Made by a program: the position numbers and the translations under genes
Shown: positions 1-4,941 of the stretch, piece after piece
Layout: each line of letters begins with the position of its first letter
Position numbering within the stretch: the first letter of the stretch is position 1
NCBI GenBank assembly: GCA_028702395.1
Contig: JAQVOV010000116.1
Coordinates: forward strand, 1-5,045
Origin: Candidatus Omnitrophota bacterium
Lineage (GTDB): Bacteria; Omnitrophota; Gorgyraeia; JABMRN01
Reading direction: 5' to 3'
Length of the DNA stretch: 5,045 nt
The notes under the pieces: model-generated
Database searches by the model: none
What the model was told of the DNA's origin: nothing
What the model saw: only the letters and a program-made list of their open reading frames with translations

Positions 1-92
1 AAATTGGGACTGACACTAATTTTTCATTATAATAATCCAAAAAAAATTGGTGTCTGTCCTTTTTTCTGAATACCAGTCCCGATTTTAATAAT
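1..92. repeat. Hairpin-forming intergenic repeat, probably cut by the left edge
   Basis: Positions 7-24 (GGACTGACACTAATTTTT) pair with 42-59 as an 18-bp stem with one mismatch and one G-T pair, around a 17-nt AT-rich loop. A second inverted pair, AAATTGGGACTG at 1-12 and the complement of CAGTCCCGATTT at 74-85 (11 of 12 match), brackets the whole block. This gives a nested palindromic element with no coding capacity. Such GGGACTG-type palindromes remind me of repeats found beside REP-associated tyrosine transposases, but no transposase is in the window and that link is memory only. The element lies directly behind the riboswitch terminator on the minus strand. Confidence 0.55.
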
Positions 93-120
93 AAAAAAAC
101 CAACCCGCAGATGGTTGGTT
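93..120 (-). terminator. Intrinsic terminator of the cobalamin riboswitch expression platform
   Basis: Read on the minus strand, AACCAACC (120-113) and GGTTGGTT (105-98) form a perfect 8-bp stem around a 7-nt loop. The T-rich run at 99-93 begins within the stem end. This is a textbook rho-independent terminator. It lies about 54 nt downstream of the riboswitch aptamer on the same strand, so it is best read as the ligand-controlled switch of that leader rather than as the end of the distant gene at 586-1089. Confidence 0.8.
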
Positions 121-162
121 AATATAAATATTTTATTTACATTATCTTTTCATCTTCTGCGG
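105..162 (-). promoter_or_regulatory. Candidate antiterminator pairing between aptamer and terminator
   Basis: On the minus strand CCGCAGA at 162-156, just after the P1 helix, is exactly complementary to TCTGCGG at 111-105. The latter covers the terminator loop and the first bases of its 3' arm. Forming this 7-bp helix would compete with the terminator stem, as expected for a transcriptional riboswitch that terminates when cobalamin is bound. The pairing is seen in the sequence; its role as antiterminator is inferred. A plain loop interaction is the alternative. Confidence 0.45.
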
Positions 163-173
163 AGATTACTATC

Positions 174-298
174 CCAATTATAGGTATTCGGACTTGTTTA
201 CTTATTTGTAACATTACCGCTGCCAGACAGCCTCCGATTCTCACGGAACTTTCCCTTATCTTATAACTCAAAGGTTCGAGATATAAGCATCTAATTGG
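174..298 (-). promoter_or_regulatory. Cobalamin riboswitch aptamer
   Basis: The minus strand carries the conserved blocks of the B12 riboswitch in order: AAGGGAA, then GTGAGAATCGG, then GGCTGTCTGGCAGCGGTAAT, then AAGTCCGAATACCTAT. The GCAGCGGTAA and AAGNCCGAA-ACC blocks closely match my memory of the E. coli btuB leader. A closing P1 helix is visible as CCAATTA (298-292) with TAATTGG (180-174), a perfect 7-bp pairing that sets the limits given. CTTATA/TATAAG pairing near the 5' side gives another internal stem. The aptamer is transcribed leftward, away from metH, so it does not control the methionine genes here. The regulated gene, expected to concern cobalamin uptake, synthesis or a B12-independent alternative, must lie beyond position 1. 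Confidence 0.88.
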
Positions 299-314
299 TC
301 AGACAAAACTTCAA

Positions 315-360
315 GCTTGCAAAGCAAGCGTAGTCCGCCGAAGCTAAAAGCGAAGGCGGA
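315..360. repeat. Two adjacent short palindromes in the gap between riboswitch and membrane-protein gene
   Basis: GCTTGC (315-320) pairs with GCAAGC (324-329) around AAA. TCCGCC (334-339) pairs with GGCGGA (355-360), enclosing the imperfect direct repeat CGAAGC / CGAAGGC. The second half is GC-rich against an AT-rich background. No ORF and no T-tract terminator go with them. The rest of 299-453 shows nothing I can name. Confidence 0.5.
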
Positions 361-453
361 TAGGTTTTTATGTTTACCTCCTTTTTTTATTATCTGTTAT
401 TTGTTATCTATCTAAATATTTCAAATGTTATAGATCTTATGATTGTCTTTTTA

Positions 454-476
454 GGGCAGGCGTGGCCTGCCCCTAC
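454..476 (-). repeat. GTAGGGGC-type hairpin repeat, copy 1
   Basis: GGGCAGGC (454-461) and GCCTGCCC (465-472) form an 8-bp hairpin with a 3-nt loop. Read on the minus strand it begins GTAGGGGC, the signature shared by the copies near 502, 1287 and 4881. It is followed on the minus strand by A-rich sequence, not T's, so it is a dispersed palindrome rather than a terminator. Confidence 0.65.
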
Positions 477-501
477 AAAACTTTGTTTTTATCAGTTTTT
501 A

Positions 502-551
502 GGGCGGTCGGGACGACCGCCCCTACAACAACCTTGTTCAGGACGTTCCAC
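502..551 (-). repeat. GTAGGGGC-type hairpin repeat, copy 2, with long conserved flank
   Basis: GGGCGGTCG (502-510) and CGACCGCCC (514-522) form a perfect 9-bp stem with a 3-nt loop. The flank at 519-551 recurs at 1304-1335: GCCCCTACAACAACCT is identical, and the following 17 bases are about three-quarters identical with one gap. The repeat unit is therefore longer than the hairpin. An open frame crossing this region (370-567) is only a by-product of the repeats. Confidence 0.65.
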
Positions 552-585
552 CAACCAGTCCAACTAGTTAAACTAATCTATCTTC

Positions 586-1089
586 TTACAATTTAACAAG
601 CGCTTTTTTAAAACTATATTTCTCTGAAACTTTTTTTAAGACTTCATGCAAAGAGAACATCACGATCACAACTGCCGTATTCACTAAAAATGTACTCCTA
701 AAAAAAGGAATAGCTTTTACAAAACAGTCTGTTAAACCTGCAAAAGTATGAGGATACCAAGCTATCCATACACCAAAATTGGAAACAAGAAAAAATGCAA
801 CTGCTGCGAAAAGTGTTGTTGATAAAACAGTGCCAGGTTTTACATTATCATGTAATCTTGTGCCAATAACTCCGCATAACAACATCGCTGACCAAGTGAA
901 AAACACAACATCATGCAAACCAATGATCAGATCACTTATAACCATGATTAATAAAGGCAAAAAAAGCGCTTGTTTTTTTGGCAAATATGCACCTGCATAC
1001 ATTGCTATTGCTATAATTGGAACAAAATTTGGCATGTGTGGAAAAAGTCTTAACAGAACTGCTACCATTACAAGAATATATGTAAACAT
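586..1089 (-). CDS. Small polytopic membrane protein of the DUF6580 type, function unknown
   Basis: The 167-residue product is almost entirely hydrophobic, with about five membrane segments (near 2-16, 22-37, 41-58, 61-78 and 86-112) and a sixth near 133-148, then a basic C-terminal tail. Recognisable family motifs are RLFPHMPNFVPI (14-25), SDLIIGLHD (52-60), SNFGVWI (103-109) and IPFFRSTF (127-134). I match these from memory to the uncharacterised DUF6580 family, whose small size and layout resemble substrate-binding (S) subunits of ECF vitamin transporters. That resemblance is a hypothesis. The start is well supported: AAGGAG lies at 1100-1095, five bases before the ATG. The gene is divergent from the methionine cluster. 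It lies upstream of the riboswitch on the same strand, so the riboswitch does not control it. A cobalamin-related role is suggested only by neighbourhood. No terminator is visible after its TAA. Confidence 0.85.
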   Translation of the reverse strand: MFTYILVMVAVLLRLFPHMPNFVPIIAIAMYAGAYLPKKQALFLPLLIMVISDLIIGLHDVVFFTWSAMLLCGVIGTRLHDNVKPGTVLSTTLFAAVAFFLVSNFGVWIAWYPHTFAGLTDCFVKAIPFFRSTFLVNTAVVIVMFSLHEVLKKVSEKYSFKKALVKL

Positions 1090-1121
1090 TTTAACTCCTT
1101 TGTTCTGCGCTTTGCGTAAAT

Positions 1122-1156
1122 CGTTAGACGTTAAGCGTTAAACGTTAGACGATAAG
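1122..1156. repeat. Heptanucleotide tandem array, CGTTARR x5
   Basis: Five consecutive 7-bp units are visible: CGTTAGA, CGTTAAG, CGTTAAA, CGTTAGA and CGATAAG. The period is strict while the last two bases of each unit vary. The array lies about 20 bp upstream of the Shine-Dalgarno of the membrane-protein gene, in the region where its promoter or leader should be. It recalls the short tandemly repeated repetitive (STRR) heptamers described in cyanobacteria, as an analogy only. Confidence 0.75.
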
Positions 1157-1181
1157 CATAACTTGTTATTCGGTCATTACT

Positions 1182-1231
1182 TGTCATCCCGGTATTCCCC
1201 TGATTCAATATTGAGGGAAACCGGGATGACA
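1182..1231. repeat. 50-bp palindromic repeat (TGTCATCCCGG type)
   Basis: TGTCATCCCGGT (1182-1193) is perfectly complementary to ACCGGGATGACA (1220-1231). The stem continues with TTCCC (1195-1199) to GGGAA (1215-1219) past one bulged A, and the centre holds the palindrome CAATATTG (1206-1213). The result is a near-complete hairpin of about 50 bp with no coding content. The same core word is common in palindromic elements of many bacteria. It could act as a bidirectional transcription or mRNA-end structure between the divergent genes, but no T-tract supports a terminator. Confidence 0.75.
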
Positions 1232-1234
1232 TTT

Positions 1235-1358
1235 TTCGCGCTACGCGTTGCGCGTCACGAGCTTCGTGCTTGTCAATTTTCATACAGGGTGAGGAAACCG
1301 CGCGCCCCTACAACAACCTCGTTTAGAACCTCCACAGGCTCGCGGCGCGTAGCGCGAA
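1235..1358. repeat. Inverted-repeat block containing a decayed GTAGGGGC hairpin copy
   Basis: TTCGCGCTACGCG (1235-1247) and its exact 13-bp complement CGCGTAGCGCGAA (1346-1358) bracket 98 bp. Inside is a decayed hairpin (GGGTGAGG at 1287-1294, then AAA and CCGCGCGCCCC) and the flank 1304-1335, which matches 519-551. The left arm is followed by the smaller palindromes ACGCGTTGCGCGT and ACGAGCTTCGTGC. The block is strikingly GC-rich for this window and non-coding. The space from 1359 to the start of the next gene is AT-rich. It holds only a weak -10-like TAAACT at 1440-1445 with no convincing -35. Confidence 0.6.
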
Positions 1359-1453
1359 GGCCCGTAGCACATTTCTATTATACCTTATTTTTCCTAATCT
1401 CAAAACACTTTTTTTCTATACCCTTACTTCTTTTTGTGGTAAACTATTCCCAT

Positions 1454-2086
1454 ATGGAAAAAACACATATTTTAAAGGATATACACATAAACATACCTGT
1501 AAATAAAATTTACCAGCGAATGGGATATCCCCTTAACTATATTCCTGACATAACTCACAATAGAGATAAACAGATAGAGTTTGACATCCGTTATGCAATG
1601 GGAAATATAAAAGTAGATCTTGTATATACAATAGGCACTAATATTTTTAAAAGCAATGATCTTGCAAATATGCTCAAAAACTGTGACCAAACAGTTATAA
1701 TGGCATCTACTATTTCCCCAATCTTTATGAAGATAATTAAAGATAAGATAAAGAATGAACAATTATCCTCTGCTGTTATATATGATGCCGTTGCATCTGT
1801 TGCTGTTGATAAAGGATTAGCTTTTATATCAGAACATATAAATAAAGAACTTAAGAAAGAAAACAAACAAGTTTTGAAAAAGAGATTTTCAGCAGGTTAT
1901 GGCGATCTTGATATATCAAATCAAAAAATAATATATGACACTTTGTCTTTAAAGGATCTAGGTGTTAAAATATCTAAAACATTTATGTTAACACCGGAAA
2001 AAACTGTTACCGCTATTACCGGAATCGAAAAAACAGAGGCCAGTGGCCAGCGGCCAGAAGCCAGACAGAAAAGAAAAAAATTATGA
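1454..2086 (+). CDS. Stand-alone MetH reactivation-domain protein (AdoMet-binding, B12-dependent methionine synthase activation family)
   Basis: The 210-residue product resembles the short free-standing versions of the MetH C-terminal activation domain known from Thermotoga and Clostridia. In long MetH enzymes this domain binds AdoMet and remethylates cobalamin that has oxidised to the inactive cob(II)alamin form. Visible motifs are SNDLANMLKNCDQTVIMAST (67-86), AVIYDAVASVAVD (107-119), the AdoMet-binding RFSAGYGD (144-151) and the closing FMLTPEKTVTAITG (177-190). The usual RxxPGY has alanine in place of proline. Family similarity ends near residue 193. Residues 195-205 (EASGQRPEARQ) are translated from the 7-bp array and the tail 206-210 is basic. 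The ATG at 1454 was chosen because the frame's 97-codon extension upstream runs through palindromic repeats and has no family resemblance. No clear Shine-Dalgarno precedes it, so translation may be weak or leaderless. Its last four bases overlap the next start (ATGA). Confidence 0.85.
   Translation: MEKTHILKDIHINIPVNKIYQRMGYPLNYIPDITHNRDKQIEFDIRYAMGNIKVDLVYTIGTNIFKSNDLANMLKNCDQTVIMASTISPIFMKIIKDKIKNEQLSSAVIYDAVASVAVDKGLAFISEHINKELKKENKQVLKKRFSAGYGDLDISNQKIIYDTLSLKDLGVKISKTFMLTPEKTVTAITGIEKTEASGQRPEARQKRKKL
2038..2065 (+). repeat. Heptanucleotide array A (RGCCAGW x4), inside the end of the reactivation gene
   Basis: Four 7-bp units follow one another: GGCCAGT, GGCCAGC, GGCCAGA and AGCCAGA. 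Because 7 is not a multiple of 3, the translated peptide rotates frame with each unit and gives EASGQRPEAR. The array matches the complement of array B at 23 of 28 positions. It ends 17 bp before the start codon of the four-helix-bundle gene. Confidence 0.85.
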
Positions 2087-2448
2087 GTAGTATTAAAAGT
2101 TATGAAGATCTTCTAGTGTATCAAAAGGCATATACAATATCCTTAGAAATCAATACTTTAGTAAGAAGAAACTATCCAATTGAAGAAAAATATTTGTTAT
2201 CAGATCAAACTATAAGAGCTTCTAGATCTATCCCTTCAAATATAGCTGAAGGGTGGTCAAAAAGAAAATATAAAAATGTTTTCATTAAACATCTTGTAGA
2301 TGCCGATGGTTCTTGCAATGAAATAAAAGTTTGGCTAGACTACGCAAAAGATCTTAAGTATATTGATAATGATCAATGGGAAAAACATGTAAAATCATAC
2401 ATTGAAATAGGAAAAATGTTAAACGGAGTAATATCTAAATGGAAATAA
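2083..2448 (+). CDS. Four-helix-bundle protein, 23S rRNA intervening-sequence (IVS/S23) family
   Basis: The 121-residue product has the family's usual length and its characteristic blocks. These are SYEDLLVYQKAYTISLEI at the N-terminus, EKYLLSDQTIRASRSIPSNIAEG (35-57) in the centre, and DADGSCNEIKVWLDYAKDLKYI (73-94) in the third helix. There is no signal or membrane segment, so it should be cytosolic. The cellular function of this family is not established. Members are found in 23S rRNA intervening sequences and widely as solitary genes, and the Avd accessory protein of diversity-generating retroelements shares the fold. The ATG overlaps the upstream stop (ATGA at 2083-2086) and the 3' end overlaps the start of metH by 10 bp, which suggests translational coupling. 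The ribosome site is only purine-rich (AGAAAAGAAAA). It is complete and undamaged. Its position inside a methionine operon, between inverted 7-bp arrays, points to insertion rather than a pathway role. Confidence 0.93.
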   Translation: MSSIKSYEDLLVYQKAYTISLEINTLVRRNYPIEEKYLLSDQTIRASRSIPSNIAEGWSKRKYKNVFIKHLVDADGSCNEIKVWLDYAKDLKYIDNDQWEKHVKSYIEIGKMLNGVISKWK

Positions 2449-4883
2449 AAAAAAATAAAAACTGGCCTCTGGCCTCTGGCAACTGGCTTCTAAGATCTAA
2501 AAAGCCTATCATCCTTGACGGTGCAATGGGCACTCAACTTCAGTTAAAAGGACTGCCAACAGGAGTTTGTCCTGAAAAATGGTGTTTGGATAATCCTTCA
2601 AAACTTTCAGAAGTGCATTCCTCTTATATAAAAGCCGGATCAGATATAATATACACCTGCACTTTTGGGGCCAATATTGCTAAACTATCAGAATACAAGT
2701 TAGAGAAAGAAGTATTTAATATTAATAAGAAATTAGCACAGATCGCCAGAAAAAACACATCTAAAAAAGTTTTAGTCGCAGGGGATATTGGTCCTACAGG
2801 TAAATTTGTTTACCCGTATGGTGATATGTCTTTCGAAGAAACTGTTGATATTTTTAAACAACAAGTTAAAGGATTATTAGCAGGTGGAGTTGATCTCTTT
2901 GTGATAGAAACAATGATAGACCTTCAGGAAGCACGTGCTGCTTTATTAGCAGTTAAAGAAACTACTGATAAACCTGTAATGGTAACAATGACTTTTGATA
3001 AAGATGGTTTGACCTTGAACGGCAATGATCCTGTAAGTTGTTTGATAGCTTTACAAAGTCTCGGAGCTAATGCTTTTGGATGCAATTGCTCAGTGGGTCC
3101 TAAAGAAATGGCAGACATAATAAAAAAATTGAAACCATTTTCTACAATACCATTGATAGCAAAAGCAAATGCCGGTTTACCTCGTCTTGAAAACAATAAA
3201 ACTGTTTTTGATATGTCTCCACGCATGTTTTCAAAACATGCTGTTAACCTTGTCAAAGCAGGAGTAAATCTGATCGGAGGCTGCTGTGGAACAACTCCTG
3301 AACACATAAATGCTCTTTCAGAGAAAATAAATACTTTAAAGACAGAACAACCTAATAAAAAACCTCTAAGTGCAATTTGTTCACCCTTAGAAACCTTTAT
3401 TTTAAGATCAAAAACCCTTAAGTTTTTGCCAATCGGCGAGAAGATAAACCCTACAGGTAAAAGATCTTTTCAGCAAGCGCTCTTATGCTCTGACACTTCT
3501 GTTATTCGCGATGCAGCTGTCGAACAGCATAATATTATACCTCACGCAATGGCTTTAGATGTAAACGTAGGAGCTCCAAATGTTAATGAAAAAGATATGT
3601 TTGAAAAAGCCATAAAGATATTGGTCCCTGTTTTTGCACATCCTTTGGTTATAGATTCATCTGATGTCAAAGCACTGGAACATGCCCTAAGAATTTATCC
3701 GGGACGTACAATTATAAATTCAATATCTGCAGAAAAAGAAAAGCTTGGAAGAATGCTTCCAATAGCAGCAAAGTATGGAGCAATGTTCATTGCACTTCCG
3801 TTAGATGGTAAAAAACTTCCAAAAACATTTTTGGAAAGAAAAAAAGCAGTTGAAAAAATAATAAAAGAAGCCAGCAAGTTTAATATTCCTAAAGAAAATA
3901 TAATAGTAGATGCACTGACTCTCTCAATATCATCAAATCCAGAAGCTGTTAATGAAATATTAAAGACCATAGAATGGGTAAGCAAAAAATTAAATATTAA
4001 TACTGTTATAGGATTATCCAATATATCTTTTGGACTTCCAAGACGCGATATTGTTAACACTGCTTTCTTGAAACTGGCAATTGATCATGGTCTATCGTCC
4101 GCTATACTCGACCCTAAAGATTTCATAGAATATCTAAACGTAAAACCATGCAAACAGGCTATTGATCTTTTAAAAGGAAAAGATAAAGATGCCAAAAAAT
4201 ATGTTGCTTATGCCACTGGTTTAGATCTGAGACCAGAGACCAGAGACCAGAGACCAGAAAATCAAAAACCAGAGAAAATTGTTTATATTGCTATACTAGA
4301 AGGGGACAGGGATAAAATAAAATCGGCAATTGAAAAAGCACTAGCATCTAATATAGAACCCGAAACACTTTTAAATAATTTCATGATAGAAGCAATAAAT
4401 GAAGCCGGAAATAAATTTGAAAGAAAAGAATTGTTCCTCCCTCAGCTTTTAGCAAGTGCCGAAACAATGAAAAAAGGTTTTGAAATAATTCAGCCTCTTT
4501 TAAACAAAAAAACAAAGCAGTCCCAAACAAAGATCATTCTTGCAACTGTAGAAGGAGATATCCATGATATTGGCAAGAACATAGTAGGTTTGATGCTTAA
4601 AAACCAGGGTTTTACCGTAATTGATCTTGGTAATGACGTATCAGCAGAAACTATTGTTGAACAGGCAAAAAAACACAAACCTCTGGCTATAGGATTATCT
4701 GCATTAATGACAACCACTATGATAAACATGAAAAAAGTTATCAGTCTTGCAAAGAAAGAGAATATTACCTGCCCTATCCTTTTGGGAGGAGCTGTTGTAA
4801 CCGAAGATTTTTCCAAGAACATAGGCGGGATATATGCTTCCAACGGAGTTTCAACAGTTAATATCATAAAAAAAATGACGTAG
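2439..4883 (+). CDS. metH: Cobalamin-dependent methionine synthase, short form without reactivation domain
   Basis: The 814-residue enzyme transfers a methyl group from 5-methyltetrahydrofolate through cobalamin to homocysteine, giving methionine and tetrahydrofolate in the cytosol. Domains in order: the homocysteine/zinc domain (about 22-300) has ILDGAMGTQLQ (25-35) and presumed zinc ligands C217 in GCNCSVGP and C282/C283 in GGCCGTTP. The pterin-binding domain (about 325-580) has IGEKINPTG (332-340). The B12 cap (about 615-695) is followed by the Rossmann B12 domain (about 697-814) with EGDIHDIGKNIV (705-716), the DxHxxG motif whose H709 binds cobalt, and LLGGAVVT (781-788). Long MetH enzymes continue for about 350 residues of activation domain; here that function sits two genes upstream. 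The ATG at 2439 is the only ordinary start before the conserved domain, with GGAG at 2425-2428, and it lies inside the preceding gene. Residues 8-17 and 597-612 derive from 7-bp repeats, and the TAG stop lies in a 3' palindromic repeat. All catalytic motifs look intact. Confidence 0.95.
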   Translation: MEIKKNKNWPLASGNWLLRSKKPIILDGAMGTQLQLKGLPTGVCPEKWCLDNPSKLSEVHSSYIKAGSDIIYTCTFGANIAKLSEYKLEKEVFNINKKLAQIARKNTSKKVLVAGDIGPTGKFVYPYGDMSFEETVDIFKQQVKGLLAGGVDLFVIETMIDLQEARAALLAVKETTDKPVMVTMTFDKDGLTLNGNDPVSCLIALQSLGANAFGCNCSVGPKEMADIIKKLKPFSTIPLIAKANAGLPRLENNKTVFDMSPRMFSKHAVNLVKAGVNLIGGCCGTTPEHINALSEKINTLKTEQPNKKPLSAICSPLETFILRSKTLKFLPIGEKINPTGKRSFQQALLCSDTSVIRDAAVEQHNIIPHAMALDVNVGAPNVNEKDMFEKAIKILVPVFAHPLVIDSSDVKALEHALRIYPGRTIINSISAEKEKLGRMLPIAAKYGAMFIALPLDGKKLPKTFLERKKAVEKIIKEASKFNIPKENIIVDALTLSISSNPEAVNEILKTIEWVSKKLNINTVIGLSNISFGLPRRDIVNTAFLKLAIDHGLSSAILDPKDFIEYLNVKPCKQAIDLLKGKDKDAKKYVAYATGLDLRPETRDQRPENQKPEKIVYIAILEGDRDKIKSAIEKALASNIEPETLLNNFMIEAINEAGNKFERKELFLPQLLASAETMKKGFEIIQPLLNKKTKQSQTKIILATVEGDIHDIGKNIVGLMLKNQGFTVIDLGNDVSAETIVEQAKKHKPLAIGLSALMTTTMINMKKVISLAKKENITCPILLGGAVVTEDFSKNIGGIYASNGVSTVNIIKKMT
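2461..2488 (-). repeat. Heptanucleotide array B (inverted RGCCAGW x4), inside the start of metH
   Basis: On the plus strand the units read ACTGGCC, TCTGGCC, TCTGGCA and ACTGGCT. On the minus strand this is AGCCAGT, TGCCAGA, GGCCAGA and GGCCAGT, the same family as array A in opposite orientation. It begins 12 bp after the four-helix-bundle stop codon. It encodes MetH residues around 8-17 (NWPLASGNWL), which precede the first conserved residues of the homocysteine domain. Confidence 0.85.
4229..4258 (+). repeat. Heptanucleotide array C (GAGACCA x4), in frame within metH
   Basis: Four perfect GAGACCA units (4229-4256) plus two bases follow in tandem, then a decayed stretch ending AAACCAGAG. In a shifted phase the unit is AGACCAG, one transition from the AGGCCAG words of arrays A and B. 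It encodes residues 597-612 (LRPETRDQRPENQKPE), a charged segment unlike the surrounding protein. It falls between the pterin domain and the B12 cap, where a flexible linker is tolerated. No cargo gene goes with it. The perfect identity of the units suggests recent expansion. Confidence 0.85.
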
Positions 4884-4941
4884 GGGCGGACCTGTGTGTC
4901 CGCCCCATATGCCTTTTTGGGCAGACACATAGGTCTGCCCC
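4881..4941. repeat. Inverted pair of GTAGGGGC hairpins at the 3' end of metH (BIME-like)
   Basis: The first hairpin pairs GGGGCGGAC (4883-4891) with GTCCGCCCC (4898-4906) around CTGTGT. The second pairs GGGCAGAC (4919-4926) with GTCTGCCC (4933-4940) around ACATAG. The complement of the second nearly reproduces the first, so the two are head-to-head copies of one unit, with G-C changed to A-T on both sides of the stem. The metH TAG lies within the GTAGGGGC start of the first copy. There is no T-tract directly after either stem. They may stabilise the mRNA 3' end or stop transcription, but that is inferred. Confidence 0.8.

Larger units (their letters stand above)
2038..2488 (+). mobile_element. 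Putative mobile cassette: four-helix-bundle gene between inverted 7-bp arrays
   Basis: The segment consists of array A, one 121-codon gene and array B in inverted orientation. It lies between two genes that belong together functionally, and both neighbours carry array-derived codons at the facing ends. Seen directly: the inverted arrays, the overlaps and the altered protein ends. Known: four-helix-bundle proteins of this family were first found in intervening sequences inserted in 23S rRNA genes. Inferred: that the whole unit moves or was inserted here. No target-site duplication is obvious and no transposase is encoded, so mobility would need help in trans or a mechanism linked to the protein. 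The two arrays could pair in the transcript and enclose the gene in a long stem. Confidence 0.4.

Noticed and set aside
454..522. Hairpins as terminators of the membrane-protein gene
   Set aside because: On the minus strand both stems are followed by A-rich rather than T-rich sequence.
370..567. Plus-strand open frame of 65 codons
   Set aside because: Most of it runs through two GTAGGGGC hairpin repeats, it has no ribosome site and it resembles no protein family I know.
779..1141. Plus-strand open frame opposite the membrane-protein gene
   Set aside because: It is antisense to a gene with a strong Shine-Dalgarno and clear family motifs, and its own product has no recognisable features.
1440..1445. 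Promoter -10 box (TAAACT) for the methionine operon
   Set aside because: It matches TATAAT at only four of six bases and no -35 is found at proper spacing, so it is not listed as a feature. It would imply a leaderless start at 1454.
1163..1453. N-terminal extension of the reactivation-domain gene
   Set aside because: The 97 extra codons translate the 50-bp palindrome and the GC-rich inverted repeats. Family similarity starts only after the ATG at 1454.
2038..2488. CRISPR-like array
   Set aside because: The units are 7 bp in direct tandem without spacers, and the sequence between the arrays is an intact gene.
4490..4930. Minus-strand open frame overlapping the B12 domain of metH
   Set aside because: It is a shadow of conserved metH codons and starts inside the 3' hairpin repeats.
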